Assembly: GCA_965231165.1 (NCBI GenBank)
Contig: OZ246421.1
Location: 1,612,001 to 1,676,000, forward strand
Length of the DNA stretch: 64,000 nucleotides
Direction of reading: 5' to 3'
DNA from: Micavibrio_C sp965231165
GTDB lineage: Bacteria > Pseudomonadota > Alphaproteobacteria > Micavibrionales > Micavibrionaceae
Numbering within the stretch: the first letter of the stretch is position 1; each line of letters begins with the position of its first letter. This document shows positions 1-8,610 of this stretch, one piece after another. A program made the translations under genes and the position numbers. The notes below the pieces were generated by a model. That model was not told the DNA's origin, did no database searches, and was given only the letters and a program-made list of their open reading frames with translations.

Positions 1-497
1 CCGGCGCCTCGGGACTCGATTTTCTGACAAACATAAGAAAAGAGAAGAACCAGATTCCCGTCTTGCTTCTGACTGCACGCGATGCTATTCGCCACCGCGT
101 CGAAGGATTGAATGCCGGTGCTGATGATTATCTGGTTAAACCCTTTGATCTTGATGAGCTTCTCGCCCGCTGTGCGGCATTGGTACGCCGTGCGCAAGGG
201 CATGCAGAGCCTATCATCACTGTTCTTGATGTTACGTTTGAGCCTGCCACCGGAAAACTTGAGAAAGAGGGACAAGCCGTTATTCTGTCGGCACGAGAGC
301 GGGCAATTTTCGATGTCCTGATCCATAATCTGAACCGCCCCGTCAGCAAAGCCAAGATCGAAGAAAAAATATATGACTGGTCTTCGGAAGAAATTGAAAG
401 CAATACCATCGAGGTTCATATCGGCAGCCTACGTCGTAAGCTGGGCCGTGATCTGATCAAGACAATTCGCGGCGTCGGGTATATGATACAGCCATGA
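1..497 (+). CDS. OmpR-family response regulator, 5' truncated by window start
   Basis: Reading frame 3 is open from the first bases, so the gene begins before the window. What remains is the second half of a receiver domain (the PVLLLTARD strand, and DDYLVKPF with the conserved lysine) and a complete C-terminal winged-helix DNA-binding domain ending in the usual KTIRGVGYMI wing. The phosphoacceptor aspartate lies just before base 1. The stop codon overlaps the start of the downstream sensor kinase (ATGA), so the two are almost certainly co-translated partners. Regulators of this type bind direct repeats as phosphorylated dimers. The stimulus cannot be read from the sequence. Confidence 0.93.
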   Translation, partial: GASGLDFLTNIRKEKNQIPVLLLTARDAIRHRVEGLNAGADDYLVKPFDLDELLARCAALVRRAQGHAEPIITVLDVTFEPATGKLEKEGQAVILSARERAIFDVLIHNLNRPVSKAKIEEKIYDWSSEEIESNTIEVHIGSLRRKLGRDLIKTIRGVGYMIQP

Positions 498-1840
498 GCG
501 ATAAACACCTATCTTTACGCCGCCAGTTACTGTTATGGATCAGCATTCCTGTTCTGATCGCGGGTATTTTAACCGCGATTCTGGCCTTCATATTCTCATG
601 GCATGAAATTGAAGAAGTCTATGACGCGCAATTGGTCCATTCGGCGAAAGTTCTGCTGCAGCTGACAGAGCATGAAGTGCTTGAAAACGGCAAAGGCGAT
701 ATTCAGCTCGGCGTTGAAAATCCCAACTTGCAGCATCGCTATGAAAAGAAAATGGCATTTCGCATATGGCATGATGAAAAACTGGTAACTGAATCCGCCA
801 ATGCATCCGTCTTCGGTGATTTTGAAGCCGAACCCGGATTTTCTGACCAGCATATTCAGGGCAAGCCCTGGCGCTTCTTCGTTTTTGTCGACCCCCAGAA
901 AAAGCTGCGCGTAGAAACCTCGGAACGCTATGCCATTCGCTATGAGCTGATAGGCCAGTTGATGATCAGCCTGATCATACCCATTCTATTTTTCATACCC
1001 ATCATCCTTGCCATCGTCTGGATTGGTGTACGGAAAAATCTTAAACCGGTTGTGCGTCTTTCTCATGCTGTTGACAGACGTCATTCGGATGATCTCGTCC
1101 CGATCATAGCCACCGACATACCACAGGAAATTCTGCCCTTGGTACAGGCACTCAACAGGCTGTTTGCCAGAATTTCAGACAGTTTCCGGCGCGAGCGTGA
1201 ATTTACGGACTATGCCGCGCACGAACTGCGGACACCGCTTGCCGCTATGAAGACCCAGACGCAAGTGTTGATGAAGAAGGCCTCACAGATGCCGGAATGC
1301 CGGGAAGGCCTGAATAATCTTCATGACACGATTGATCGCGCAACACATCTGGTTGAGCAATTACTGTTACTGGCACGAGTCCAGAATGAAAATCGAAACC
1401 TGGAAGTGATGGACATCTCGGAATGCCTGCGCGATGTTATTGATTATTCATCGCGCCTTGCGCAATCCCAGAATAAAGCCATCATGATGAACATTCCAGA
1501 TAACATCCGCATCAAAGGTAACCCGGATTTCCTGTCGATACTGATACGTAATATTCTCGATAATGCTTTGAAATACACGCCCTATGGCGGATCAATTGAC
1601 ATCACCCTTTCACCAGATGCTGTACTGACTATCAAAGATACAGGCCCGGGGTTATCTGACGAAGACAAGGCAAGAGTTTTTGGACGTTTTGTGCGCGTTG
1701 ATAAAACCGGGCAGACTGGCAGCGGACTGGGCCTTTCTATTGCGCAGTCTATCGCCGATGCACATGGTGCAATCATCCAGATGTCTGACAACCAGCCTCA
1801 GGGCCTGGTTGTTACAATGGCTTTCGAGAAAAACTCATGA
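494..1840 (+). CDS. Sensor histidine kinase (QseC/TctE-like architecture)
   Basis: A 448-residue membrane kinase. There is a transmembrane helix at about residues 12-34, a periplasmic sensor region of about 120 residues, a second helix at about 152-177 and a HAMP-like linker. The dimerisation domain carries the H-box AAHELRTPLAAM with His243 as predicted phosphorylation site. The ATPase domain shows the N-box NILDNALKYTP, DTGPGLSDED and the G2 box TGSGLGLSIA. All catalytic motifs look intact. It overlaps the regulator before it and the DUF423 gene after it by ATGA junctions, which indicates one operon. The ligand is unknown. Confidence 0.93.
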   Translation: MSDKHLSLRRQLLLWISIPVLIAGILTAILAFIFSWHEIEEVYDAQLVHSAKVLLQLTEHEVLENGKGDIQLGVENPNLQHRYEKKMAFRIWHDEKLVTESANASVFGDFEAEPGFSDQHIQGKPWRFFVFVDPQKKLRVETSERYAIRYELIGQLMISLIIPILFFIPIILAIVWIGVRKNLKPVVRLSHAVDRRHSDDLVPIIATDIPQEILPLVQALNRLFARISDSFRREREFTDYAAHELRTPLAAMKTQTQVLMKKASQMPECREGLNNLHDTIDRATHLVEQLLLLARVQNENRNLEVMDISECLRDVIDYSSRLAQSQNKAIMMNIPDNIRIKGNPDFLSILIRNILDNALKYTPYGGSIDITLSPDAVLTIKDTGPGLSDEDKARVFGRFVRVDKTGQTGSGLGLSIAQSIADAHGAIIQMSDNQPQGLVVTMAFEKNS

Positions 1841-2226
1841 AATGGATTGTTGTTATCGCGGGATTAACGGGTCTCTCCTCTGTTATCATGGGGGCAGCCA
1901 GCGATCATATACTGGATGGAAATCTATCAACACAGGCGGCAGAACAGATCGACGTAGCCCTCCGGTATCACCAGCTCTACAGTATCGCTCTTTTGTGCCT
2001 TTCTCTTTATGCGCTGAAACAAGAACACTCAAAAATTTTGATGGCCACCTACCTGACTTTTCTGGCAGGCATCCTGATATTCTGCGGCAGCCTTTACCTG
2101 TCCGCATTCCTTACTTTACCCGTCCTGACTTTGGGCACACCGGTGGGCGGCTTACTTCTTATGGCAGGATGGCTTCTGATGATCATTTTTGGATGCAGCC
2201 TTAGTAAGCCTAAGAATTGGAGTTGA
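1837..2226 (+). CDS. DUF423 family small membrane protein
   Basis: 129 residues with four predicted membrane helices. The C-terminal pattern TPVGGLLLMAGWLLM and the early GLSSVIMGAASDH are typical of the DUF423 (YgdD-like) family, whose biochemical role is not established. The start codon overlaps the kinase stop (ATGA). Its inclusion in a two-component operon hints at membrane stress sensing or response, but that is inference only. Confidence 0.8.
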   Translation: MKWIVVIAGLTGLSSVIMGAASDHILDGNLSTQAAEQIDVALRYHQLYSIALLCLSLYALKQEHSKILMATYLTFLAGILIFCGSLYLSAFLTLPVLTLGTPVGGLLLMAGWLLMIIFGCSLSKPKNWS

Positions 2227-2228
2227 TT

Positions 2229-2250
2229 TGTAACACAAACATGTAACACA
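2229..2250. promoter_or_regulatory. Direct repeat TGTAACACA x2, possible response-regulator site
   Basis: Two identical 9-mers TGTAACACA lie 13 bp apart, just after the two-component operon and about 180 bp before the next lipoprotein gene. The TGTAACA core resembles sites used by some OmpR-family regulators. Assignment to the neighbouring regulator is inference. Confidence 0.3.
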
Positions 2251-2431
2251 TGATCAAACAAAGTATTGTCTATCTATTTGAATTTATTGTGTTTTAATAT
2301 TTGGGGTTCAAGTCCCTTCACCGTATTGCCCCCCACAATTGTATTCATTTTCGATTGCCTGATAAAGTTTAAGCTGATAACGAAGGGGTTCTGTTTTTAT
2401 AGTGGTAGTCATTTCGAAAGGCCGCGTATTC

Positions 2432-3025
2432 ATGTTCCGCTTTATTGCTTTGTTTTTTGTTGCTGTTTCCCTTTCTGCCTGCGTGACACCGACAACGATT
2501 ATAACCCCTCTGAATGTTAAAGATCAGGGTGTCAGAAATATTCAATCTGTCAGCGTCAGTTATAGTGATCTTTCAAAAGATAATATCATCGCGGCCGATC
2601 AAGGACTAAAGGAAACACAGGAAGAGAAAAAGGCAGAACAGCATGCCCGTTATCTTCCGCTTAAAGAAACACTTAGAAATATTGTCAAAGAGCGGCTGGA
2701 AACCCGGGATAGTGATGGCCCGCTGGCTGCCAATATTGAAATCGAAATCGACAATCTGAAGCTGGCCAATCCTATGAAAGCTTTCCTTGTAGGTGATACC
2801 GACCAGCTGGCCGGTACTGTGCGCATATACGATCCTAGAACCAATGTGCTTCTGACCGAGTTTTACACTGATGTGCTTAAAGGTGCGGGCGGCATTGTCG
2901 GTGTTGTGACAAGGGGCGGTATGAGAGAAAATCTTTCCCTGCAGTTTGCAGATATCATCGGTGATCATCTGGGTTATCCCAAAACATCCGCTGCGCCCCA
3001 ACCTGATAGAGACGAGTCCCGGTAA
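2432..3025 (+). CDS. Putative lipoprotein, unknown function
   Basis: 197 residues. I place the start at the ATG at 2432, not at the upstream GTG at 2402, because it directly opens a short lipoprotein signal peptide (MFRFIALFFVAVSLSAC, lipobox LSAC) and has a GAAAGG-like ribosome site about 12 bases upstream. The mature part is about half charged helix (residues 50-95) followed by a beta-rich region ending in a GGIVGVVTRGG glycine-rich loop. Only 3 bases separate it from the next lipoprotein, so the two likely form a unit. I do not recognise the family. Confidence 0.75.
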   Translation: MFRFIALFFVAVSLSACVTPTTIITPLNVKDQGVRNIQSVSVSYSDLSKDNIIAADQGLKETQEEKKAEQHARYLPLKETLRNIVKERLETRDSDGPLAANIEIEIDNLKLANPMKAFLVGDTDQLAGTVRIYDPRTNVLLTEFYTDVLKGAGGIVGVVTRGGMRENLSLQFADIIGDHLGYPKTSAAPQPDRDESR

Positions 3026-3028
3026 ATC

Positions 3029-3577
3029 ATGAACAAGCAGGCATTTCTAGTATCATTAGTTGTTGCGACCCTGCCGATGGCAGGATGCACCTATAATATA
3101 AATAGCCAGAAATCTCTTAACCACGCAACAGCTCCCGAAGCTGCTTCCCGCTCCGATCTCCATGTCAGCCTCAAGGCCGATAGTGCATTCGATGGCGAGG
3201 CTGCGGTGCGGGGCATTATATGTAGTGCGCACAAATACAGAATGAACCTTTCTGAAGATTTGAGCGGCATGCTGGCCGACATTGATCAGGATGGCTCACT
3301 GACGCAGCCTGCCCATCCCGATGTGACCGTTTTTGCCGCTATGTCTAGCAGCACACTCAAATGTATCTCCACCGGTGCCGCCTCCGGGAAGTGTGAGGCT
3401 AGGGTGAATGTTTCCGGCAAGATCGTTGCCCGCAACGGCAAATCTGCGCCTTTCAATATTAGCAAGACATCCGTTATTCCCACCGCTCTGTGCGAAGGGG
3501 CAGCCCGCTCCCTCAAGGAAGCCAGTGCAGAAGCGCTGGGTGGGATTGTCGATAAGGTCAGACGATACGGCCAATAA
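3029..3577 (+). CDS. Putative lipoprotein, unknown function
   Basis: 182 residues with a signal peptide ending in the lipobox MAGC (Cys20). The mature protein contains several cysteines (near residues 65, 111, 122 and 154) that could form disulfides in the periplasm. It lies 3 bases after the previous lipoprotein and is probably co-expressed. No enzymatic motif is visible. Confidence 0.72.
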   Translation: MNKQAFLVSLVVATLPMAGCTYNINSQKSLNHATAPEAASRSDLHVSLKADSAFDGEAAVRGIICSAHKYRMNLSEDLSGMLADIDQDGSLTQPAHPDVTVFAAMSSSTLKCISTGAASGKCEARVNVSGKIVARNGKSAPFNISKTSVIPTALCEGAARSLKEASAEALGGIVDKVRRYGQ

Positions 3578-3770
3578 TATGACGACTGCGGGAATGGCAT
3601 GAGATTAAATAGCAACACTTATACCATTATCCTAATTGCGACTTTTTTAATAGGCTTTGATTAGTTGCATCATAGTTCCCTTATTTTCTGTCACAATCAA
3701 AAATATTTTCCACATACTCCGGCAACAATCGGTTGTAGAGCTCGTTGGCTAGGACAGGGCCGAGGAGGAA

Positions 3771-4073
3771 ATGAAAAATATCATTCTAATTATGACTGTA
3801 ATTCTGGCACCAGCCATGCCCGTTGCAACGGCAAGCGCTGCGGAAGCGATTCTTCCGATTAAGGCGCGCATTATTCGCTGTGTCACTCACGAAGAAAGGC
3901 AAAAAATGTGCCGGGAGGAGAATGTTTGCTGTCAATTCTTGGATACAAAAATCACGGGAGAAACGGCAGCCGGGACGGCTGATGAACAATCCAACCTTGA
4001 TATCTCTGTGATCGAAAATGCCAAAGCGCACGAAATTCATCAAGATGGCTTAAGTTCCCTGGCCTTGGAATGA
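3771..4073 (+). CDS. Small secreted cysteine-containing protein
   Basis: 100 residues, preceded by a strong ribosome site (GAGGAGGAA just before the ATG). The N-terminus is a clear signal peptide (hydrophobic MTVILAPAMPVATASAAEA with an AXA cleavage site). The mature peptide is only about 75 residues and has a cysteine cluster (RCVTHEERQKMCREENVCC). It stands alone and faces the convergent HExxH gene. Function unknown. Confidence 0.6.
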   Translation: MKNIILIMTVILAPAMPVATASAAEAILPIKARIIRCVTHEERQKMCREENVCCQFLDTKITGETAAGTADEQSNLDISVIENAKAHEIHQDGLSSLALE

Positions 4074-4095
4074 TGGCCGGTGAGGTCTGCAGACC

Positions 4096-5136
4096 TTATT
4101 CGCAGCGCACAGGCGCCTTGGCATACTGCGTTTTCAGAAACTGGTTGATCGTTTTGACCAGCTTGAATGAATCCGGGTATGCACGGGAAATTTTATTGGA
4201 ATCGTAGCCCTGCGCTTCCGCCCATAGTTCGGCAAAAATTTCGCGGCGGGCGCGTTGTTCAGTGGGGTGCAGGCCGCCGAACGCTATGCCTTCGAATTCA
4301 CGGGGCATGTAATAGCCCAGGCGTTTGATTTGGCTCTTGCTCAGAGGGCTGTTCTTAGACGCAAGGCGCACCCAGTCGGATTTCAGCGCCGCGAGAAAAT
4401 CTTCACGATTGCTGAGCCGGGAATCACCGTCATCGCCCCGGCTGCTCAGACTATATTCACCTAAAAGACTATCCACCAGATGGCCGGTTTCGTGATTGAT
4501 GATCCGGAACGGCTCGCGTTGAGAGGGGACAAAGCGCCGCGCCTTATATGTGCCGTCCGGCTGCGCCGTTACGCCCTCACCTTTTTCAAAGGGGAAATAA
4601 AGACGCCGTTCCACGGACATATACAGGCCAAAATCCCCGAACCAGCTATCCTCTACTGCCAATGCCGGGACGGCCTCCACAATCGAGCGCCTTGTAAACA
4701 CATAAACGGCACCACGCATGTAAGCGATGGGCAACACATGCGCAGGCAGACTCTCTATCAGGCGTTCTGCGGTGTGGCGCTGGCTTTTTGTAAGGTGCGG
4801 TGAATACACGACCAGCGACTTTGAATCATTACTGAACGCCGATGGTCGTCCGGGAAAGTAGGCAGGCGGAATATATGAAACGCGCAGGCTGGCCTGCTTG
4901 TCACAAGGCAGTGCGTAGCTTTCGGACAGCCCCTTCATATCGAAGGTCTGGCCCATGTCTGCCTTTGCCTGCCCTGCCATCGTCAGCAAGAATAACGGCA
5001 AGACCGCCACAGCCCATAAATATTTGAACCCGGCTGTATTGAACAATTTCACCTGCAACCCTTGTGATTGTGCCTCAAAAAATATTGTAACCGATATTCC
5101 GGCTTTGAGCCATGGATAGATCGGGACAGGGGTCAT
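4096..5136 (-). CDS. Secreted HExxH protein, possible zinc metallopeptidase
   Basis: The longest reading gives 346 residues and starts with an ATGA overlap on the stop of the P-type ATPase. A GTG at 5052, preceded by AAGGG, would start directly at a normal signal peptide (AVAVLPLFLLTMAGQAKA) and may be the true start. A clear HETGH motif (His215-Glu216 to His219 of the long form) is followed by LVDSLLGEY and, about 85 residues later, by EIFAELWAEAQGY. This arrangement recalls gluzincins of the anthrax lethal factor-like type, where a downstream FAE glutamate completes the zinc site. Family assignment is tentative; substrate unknown. Confidence 0.65.
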   Translation of the reverse strand: MTPVPIYPWLKAGISVTIFFEAQSQGLQVKLFNTAGFKYLWAVAVLPLFLLTMAGQAKADMGQTFDMKGLSESYALPCDKQASLRVSYIPPAYFPGRPSAFSNDSKSLVVYSPHLTKSQRHTAERLIESLPAHVLPIAYMRGAVYVFTRRSIVEAVPALAVEDSWFGDFGLYMSVERRLYFPFEKGEGVTAQPDGTYKARRFVPSQREPFRIINHETGHLVDSLLGEYSLSSRGDDGDSRLSNREDFLAALKSDWVRLASKNSPLSKSQIKRLGYYMPREFEGIAFGGLHPTEQRARREIFAELWAEAQGYDSNKISRAYPDSFKLVKTINQFLKTQYAKAPVRCE

Positions 5137-7748
5137 ACCTGCGAGCGTCTTAGAAGCTTATAAAATTCCGGCACGAGGAATATCGGCAATATTGCCAGAA
5201 CGATAATGCCCCATTCATCGGCGGACAGCGGCACGGTATGCAGAATTTCCTGCAGGAACGGCACATACAACGCCGCCAGCTGCATCGCGGTCATGGCGAC
5301 CATCGCCAGCAGCAGCCACGGATTGGAAAACCAGCCGATGGCGGAAACCGGGCCGTGGAGATGGCGGAAATTCAGCACCAAAATCTGTGCCGTCATCACG
5401 ATGGCCGTAAAGGCGACGCTGTTGGCCAAGGCATAAGACTGCCCGAGATAGACATGATACAGCGCCAGCGTAATCAGGCCGATATAAAGGCCGAAGCCCG
5501 CAAGCATGATCATGCCCGCCCTGCTGATCAGCGGCTGGCCGATGATACGCGGCGGTTCGCTCATGATATCTTTTTCCGCCTTCTCTGTGCTTAAGGCCAA
5601 TGCCGTTACGCTGTCGGTGGCGAGGTTGATCCAGAGAATCTGAATCGGCAAAAGAATCAAGGGACCGCCCCACAGGATATTCAGGAATACCGCCGTGACC
5701 TCGCCGATGTTATGCGCCACCAGAAAATTCACGAATTTGCGGATATTGGTGTATTGGCGGCGGCCTTCCTCGATCGCGGCGATGATGGTGGCAAAATTAT
5801 CATCGGTCAGCACGATGTCCGCCGCGCCCTTGGCAACATCGGTGCCGCGAATGCCCATGGCGATGCCGATATCGGCCTGTTTCAATGCCGGGGCATCGTT
5901 GACGCCGTCGCCGGTCATGGCCACCAGCTGATTTTTCTGCTGCAGGGCTTTCACGATCCTGAATTTATGTTCGGGCACGGTACGCGCGAACAAAACATCC
6001 TGCGTCAAAACCTCCGCCAACATTTCGTCCGACATATTGTCCAGTTCCGTACCGATAACCGTCAGGTTGACCTCCAGACCGACCTGCCTGGATATCGCCT
6101 GCGCGGTGTCGGCGGAATCGCCGGTAATCAGAATGATGCGGATGCCCGCACTTCTCGCCTTGACCAAGGCCTCACGCACTTCATCGCGTGGCGGATCGAT
6201 CACGCCGACAATGCCGAGGAAGACCAGATCGCCCTCAATGTCGCCTGCGGTCAGGGCGGTGCCCGGCGGCACAATCTTGCGCGCCAGCAACAACGTGCGC
6301 AGACCCTGACGGGCAAAACCGGTATAGGCTTCGGTGATCCGCTCACGCATAGCGGCATCCATCTTGCGGCTTTGTCCCTCACTCATATAATCCGTGCAGA
6401 GCGGCAATACGGCTTCGGGCGCGCCCTTGATATGGGCGATCAGCACACCTTCTTTATCCTCGACCATCGTCATGCGCTTACGCACGGAATTAAAAGAGCA
6501 TTCGGCGACAATGCGCGCATGATCGGCCTGCCGCAATCCGGCTTTCTCCGCCGCGACGATCAGTGCGGCCTCAGTGGGGGAACCAAGGGCGCGCCACGGG
6601 CCACCGTCATTTTCGATACGCGCCTGATTGCAGCGGCGTCCGGTATCGAGCAGCGCCATCAATTCCGGGCAGGAACGCGGATCGACCTCATGGCCGTCCC
6701 TGATAAACCCGCCCACAGGGTCATAACCGGCACCGCTAACGGTAAAGGCCGCATCAGGCAGCCATACTTTTTGCACGGTCATTTCGTTTTCGGTCAGTGT
6801 CCCGGTCTTGTCGGTGCAGATGACGGATACCGCGCCCAATGTTTCCGCCGCTTGTAGATGGCGCAGCAAGGCCTTCTTGCGCGCCATCGCGCCCATGCCA
6901 ATCGCGAGCGTAATGGTCACCACGGCGGGCAGCCCTTCCGGTATCGCGGCGACCGCCAGCGATATGCCGGTCATCGCCATCTGCAACGGATCACGGCCAT
7001 AGAGATAGCCGATAATAAAGACAGCCCCGGCAATGGCCAGCGCGGCCATGCTTAATTGCCTTGCCAACCACGCCAGTTGCCTTTGCAAATGCGTCTGCGT
7101 TTCCCTGATATCACCGGTCAGCTTGGCGATTTTTCCAAATTCAGTCGCAGTGGCAATCGCCACCACCAAACCTTCGCCATGACCATTAACGGCATGTGTG
7201 CCCATGAACGCCATATTGCGACGGTCGGAAAGCGGCGCGTTCTCAGGCAGCACAGCTGCATCCTTGGCGACAGCCACCGATTCCCCGGTCAGCGCCGATT
7301 CATCTATATACAGGTTCATCACCGAGGTCAGGCGCAGGTCCGCCGGCACGATATTCCCGGCCCGCAGCAAGACATGGTCGCCGGGCACCAGAGTTTCGGC
7401 ATCAATCTCCACTTCTTTACCGTCGCGCAGTACGCGGCAGCGCGGCGAGAGTATTTTCTTGAGATTTTTGAGGGCAGTTTCGGCTTTCCATTCCTGCGCG
7501 AAACCGAGAAAAGCATTCAAGACAACGATGGTCATAATCGCCAGCGCATCAACCTTGTCGCCGATCATAAACGACAACACAGCGGCCATGATCAGGGTCA
7601 GCACCAGCAAGCTCTTGAATTGCTCTGCCAGCATGACATACCAGCGCGAGAACTGCGTATCCTCCAGCTTGTTGGGGCCGGCAGTAGGCGGCAATTGACC
7701 CAGCGCCGACCGTGTTTGCTCAACATCCAATGAATGCCATGATTTCAT
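5133..7748 (-). CDS. P-type cation-transporting ATPase (P2A, Ca-ATPase-like)
   Basis: 871 residues. Motifs in order: an N-terminal cation-ATPase region, actuator loop ALTGESV, transmembrane PEGL (ion site, AAIPEGLPAVV), phosphorylation motif DKTGTLTEN with Asp313, a nucleotide-binding region with KGAPEAVL, and the hinge MTGDGVNDAPALKQADIGIA. A C-terminal block of six helices contains ILWINLATDSVTALAL. All motifs of a working pump are present. The PEGL plus NxxxD pattern fits the Ca2+ (SERCA/PMCA-like) subgroup better than heavy-metal pumps, but manganese or another divalent cation is possible. The secreted HExxH protein gene follows with a 4-base overlap. Confidence 0.92.
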   Translation of the reverse strand: MKSWHSLDVEQTRSALGQLPPTAGPNKLEDTQFSRWYVMLAEQFKSLLVLTLIMAAVLSFMIGDKVDALAIMTIVVLNAFLGFAQEWKAETALKNLKKILSPRCRVLRDGKEVEIDAETLVPGDHVLLRAGNIVPADLRLTSVMNLYIDESALTGESVAVAKDAAVLPENAPLSDRRNMAFMGTHAVNGHGEGLVVAIATATEFGKIAKLTGDIRETQTHLQRQLAWLARQLSMAALAIAGAVFIIGYLYGRDPLQMAMTGISLAVAAIPEGLPAVVTITLAIGMGAMARKKALLRHLQAAETLGAVSVICTDKTGTLTENEMTVQKVWLPDAAFTVSGAGYDPVGGFIRDGHEVDPRSCPELMALLDTGRRCNQARIENDGGPWRALGSPTEAALIVAAEKAGLRQADHARIVAECSFNSVRKRMTMVEDKEGVLIAHIKGAPEAVLPLCTDYMSEGQSRKMDAAMRERITEAYTGFARQGLRTLLLARKIVPPGTALTAGDIEGDLVFLGIVGVIDPPRDEVREALVKARSAGIRIILITGDSADTAQAISRQVGLEVNLTVIGTELDNMSDEMLAEVLTQDVLFARTVPEHKFRIVKALQQKNQLVAMTGDGVNDAPALKQADIGIAMGIRGTDVAKGAADIVLTDDNFATIIAAIEEGRRQYTNIRKFVNFLVAHNIGEVTAVFLNILWGGPLILLPIQILWINLATDSVTALALSTEKAEKDIMSEPPRIIGQPLISRAGMIMLAGFGLYIGLITLALYHVYLGQSYALANSVAFTAIVMTAQILVLNFRHLHGPVSAIGWFSNPWLLLAMVAMTAMQLAALYVPFLQEILHTVPLSADEWGIIVLAILPIFLVPEFYKLLRRSQV

Positions 7749-7863
7749 GCGCCGCGCCTCTATGCCGAGGGTTACGAGGATTAGACCCCATTTTTATCAT
7801 TACGCTTCTTATACCGGAGTGTCTATGACAGCACTCACTGCATAATAAATCAAAAGGATTAAA

Positions 7864-8535
7864 TCAAAACGGACATGGCACCACAAAATGGCAATCGTGG
7901 CCGTCGGCGGGGTGTTTGAAGCTGAGTTCTTCGGCGTGGAGTTGCAGGCGGCCTGCCGCCGTGCGGGCTGCGCCTTCGGCGTAGAATTCATCACCGATAA
8001 TCACGTGCCCCAGCATCATCATGTGTACGCGCAACTGATGTGTGCGGCCAGTGCGCGGATAGAGCCTGACACGGGTGGCGTTGTCCTCGCGCGCGATGAC
8101 TTCCCAATCTGTCTGCGCGGGGCGGCCGCGTTCGTAATCGACGCGCTGGCGGGGTTTGCGTTCCCAATCGGTGGCGAGCGGCAGATCGACATGGCCGCTA
8201 TCGCCCTCCATCTGGCCCCAGACACGGGCAACATAAGATTTCTTCGAGGTGCGCTGTTCGAACTGCATCGCGACGATGGCATGCGCCCGTTTATGCAGGC
8301 CCATCACCACCACGCCGGAGGTGTCCTTGTCCAGACGGTGAATGACCGAGGCGTTCGGGAAAGTCTGGTGTACGCGGTATTGCAGACAGTCCCACAGTGC
8401 GGGGTCTTTACCCGGCACATGCAACAGGCCGCTTTGCTTATCCAGCACCAACAAATCGTCATCCTGATGGATCACGCGAATGTACGGATCGAGCGGCGGG
8501 TTATAGACAAAACTGGTGGGCACGGGGTTATTCAT
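7864..8535 (-). CDS. RluA-family RNA pseudouridine synthase
   Basis: 223 residues from the ATG at 8535, which has AAAGGGA upstream; an in-frame GTG seven codons earlier is less likely. Catalytic motif HRLDKDTSGVVVMG holds the active-site aspartate, followed by RTGRTHQLRVHM. There is no N-terminal S4 domain, so it resembles short RluA (dual 23S rRNA/tRNA enzyme) more than RluC/D. A second family member with an S4 domain lies at 30428-31429. Exact target uridine is inferred, not shown. Confidence 0.88.
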   Translation of the reverse strand: MNNPVPTSFVYNPPLDPYIRVIHQDDDLLVLDKQSGLLHVPGKDPALWDCLQYRVHQTFPNASVIHRLDKDTSGVVVMGLHKRAHAIVAMQFEQRTSKKSYVARVWGQMEGDSGHVDLPLATDWERKPRQRVDYERGRPAQTDWEVIAREDNATRVRLYPRTGRTHQLRVHMMMLGHVIIGDEFYAEGAARTAAGRLQLHAEELSFKHPADGHDCHFVVPCPF

Positions 8536-8610
8536 GTGCGGATTCTTCCCTTTCACGCCGGGACGATAGAAAGCATTAAAACCGCGCGCAAGGCAAGGAA
8601 AAGCGCGCGT

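Noticed and set aside
2300..2345. GGGGTTCAAGTCCC looks like the T-arm of a tRNA with a possible 3' end
   Set aside because: The stem pairs poorly and no anticodon or D-arm precedes it, so no tRNA gene. At most a tRNA-derived attachment remnant.
5712..6857. Long open frame antisense to the P-type ATPase
   Set aside because: It mirrors the codon structure of the clear ATPase gene, has no ribosome site and low-complexity His/Gln/Arg-rich composition.
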